7,213 nt of DNA, from NCBI GenBank assembly GCA_012032965.1, contig JAAUPT010000085.1, positions 1 to 7,213 of the forward strand. The letters are read 5' to 3'. The position numbers were made by a program, and so were the translations under genes. Below the pieces are notes generated by a model that saw only the letters and a list, made by a program, of their open reading frames with translations, ran no database searches and was not told the DNA's origin. Source of the stretch: Nitrospira sp. GTDB lineage: Bacteria > Nitrospirota > Nitrospiria > Nitrospirales > Nitrospiraceae. Shown here one piece after another: positions 6,541-7,213 of this stretch; position 1 is the first letter of the stretch, and every line of letters starts with the position of its first letter.

Positions 6541-7213
6541 ATGCTCATAACACATCCGGCCCCATTCACGTTGGACCAGATCGGAACAGGAACCGCGCGT
6601 TTCCCGAGCGGCGTGCCGATCCCTACGCATAGCGATCAGATGGTCGACCCTTACTTCAAGTCCAAGATGCCCAAGGAGCATCAAGTCGATTGCCTGTTGT
6701 TCTGGCCGCAACAGGCTGGAATCTATCCAGGCCTGGTTCTCCTGCATGATTGGTGGGGCCTAACCGGGCAGATGAAAGACCTGGGGGCCAGACTCGCCTG
6801 TGAGGGTTACATGGTGATCCTCCCGAATCTCTACGGTCGGCAGGGTGGGATGGTGACCGCCAGTGACGACGTCGCGGCTGCCCTACTGGAACGACAGAAT
6901 GATGCACAGGTCCTCACCGATATCAATTCCTGCTGTGAATATCTCAATACTCGCACTATCGCGAAGAAGAACATCCACGGAGTCGTCGGGTACGGAATGG
7001 GCGGGTCCTACGCGCTAAGTTTTGCCTGTCAACGGAAACGGTTACGCGCAGCCGTGTCGTATTACGGCAAGATGGTCTCGTCCAAAGAACTGTTGAACAA
7101 TCTCTTTGCTCCGGTCCTGTATCACCAGGCAGGAAAGGCCACGTGGGCCACACCAGATGACATCGAGCAGTTCCGAAGCACTTCGACGGAATATGCCAAG
7201 CGGGTCGAAATTC
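6541..7213 (+). CDS. Dienelactone-hydrolase-family protein, possibly non-catalytic (3' end outside window)
   Basis: The frame is open from ATG 6541 to the window edge (224 residues visible). The alpha/beta-hydrolase fold of the dienelactone hydrolase family is evident: YPGLVLLHDWWGLTGQMKDLGARLA (62-86; the family usually has HEWWGL), GYMVILPNLYG (89-99), the nucleophile-elbow region GVVGYGMGGSYAL (147-159), AAVSYYG (170-176) and APVLYHQAGKA (190-200). Catalytic members use a Cys (GxCxGG), or Ser in relatives, plus Asp and His. Here the elbow has Gly152 (codon 6994-6996), and the place where G-x-x-D supplies the Asp reads GKAT (Thr201). The His region is outside the window. An N-terminal extension of about 45 residues before the fold is present and has no signal peptide; its SKMPKEHQVDCLLFWP (41-56) runs into the first strand. 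It may be a hydrolase relative that has lost activity or uses other residues. It has its own promoter. Confidence 0.85.
   Translation, partial: MLITHPAPFTLDQIGTGTARFPSGVPIPTHSDQMVDPYFKSKMPKEHQVDCLLFWPQQAGIYPGLVLLHDWWGLTGQMKDLGARLACEGYMVILPNLYGRQGGMVTASDDVAAALLERQNDAQVLTDINSCCEYLNTRTIAKKNIHGVVGYGMGGSYALSFACQRKRLRAAVSYYGKMVSSKELLNNLFAPVLYHQAGKATWATPDDIEQFRSTSTEYAKRVEI

Overview
The window looks like a stretch of ordinary chromosome from a moderately GC-rich Gram-negative bacterium. Protein style and gene mix (ClpB, a ComM/YifB ATPase, a stand-alone Lrp-type ligand-binding domain, a Gfo/Idh/MocA dehydrogenase, a dienelactone-hydrolase-like protein) remind me of Nitrospira or a relative. That assignment is from memory and is only moderately likely. 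I see no insertion sequences, phage genes, CRISPR arrays, rRNA or tRNA genes, and no gene-free stretch longer than about 190 bases.

Layout. Positions 1-2101 (+) carry the disaggregase ClpB without its first ~170 residues, which lie left of the window. The gene is split into two frames by one apparent extra C at 893-896. It meets, tail to tail, a minus-strand group that reads leftward from a near-consensus promoter at 4387-4415: comM (4342-2813), a 70-residue two-helix membrane protein (2805-2593) starting 7 bases after comM, and an uncharacterised ~141-residue protein (2515-2091) whose frame is broken by one apparently missing base near 2378. To the right of the comM promoter, on the plus strand, are a 199-residue exported protein (4530-5129), preceded by a perfect 15-bp inverted repeat beside a TATAAT box, and a 78-residue Lrp-type ligand-binding domain protein (5191-5427). 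A minus-strand Gfo/Idh/MocA oxidoreductase (6407-5424) converges on the latter with overlapping stop codons. A strong promoter at 6464-6493 then serves a dienelactone-hydrolase-family gene (6541 to beyond the right end).

Function. ClpB and ComM are AAA+ machines for protein disaggregation and for DNA branch migration. The other genes do not form an obvious pathway with them. I find no convincing new multi-gene system. The points most worth following are the hydrolase-fold protein that appears to lack its catalytic Cys and Asp, the inverted repeat at 4473-4509, and the small membrane protein apparently coupled to comM. The two single-base frame breaks lie within 1.5 kb of each other, one a gain and one a loss in short C/G runs. 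They may be sequence errors rather than gene decay.
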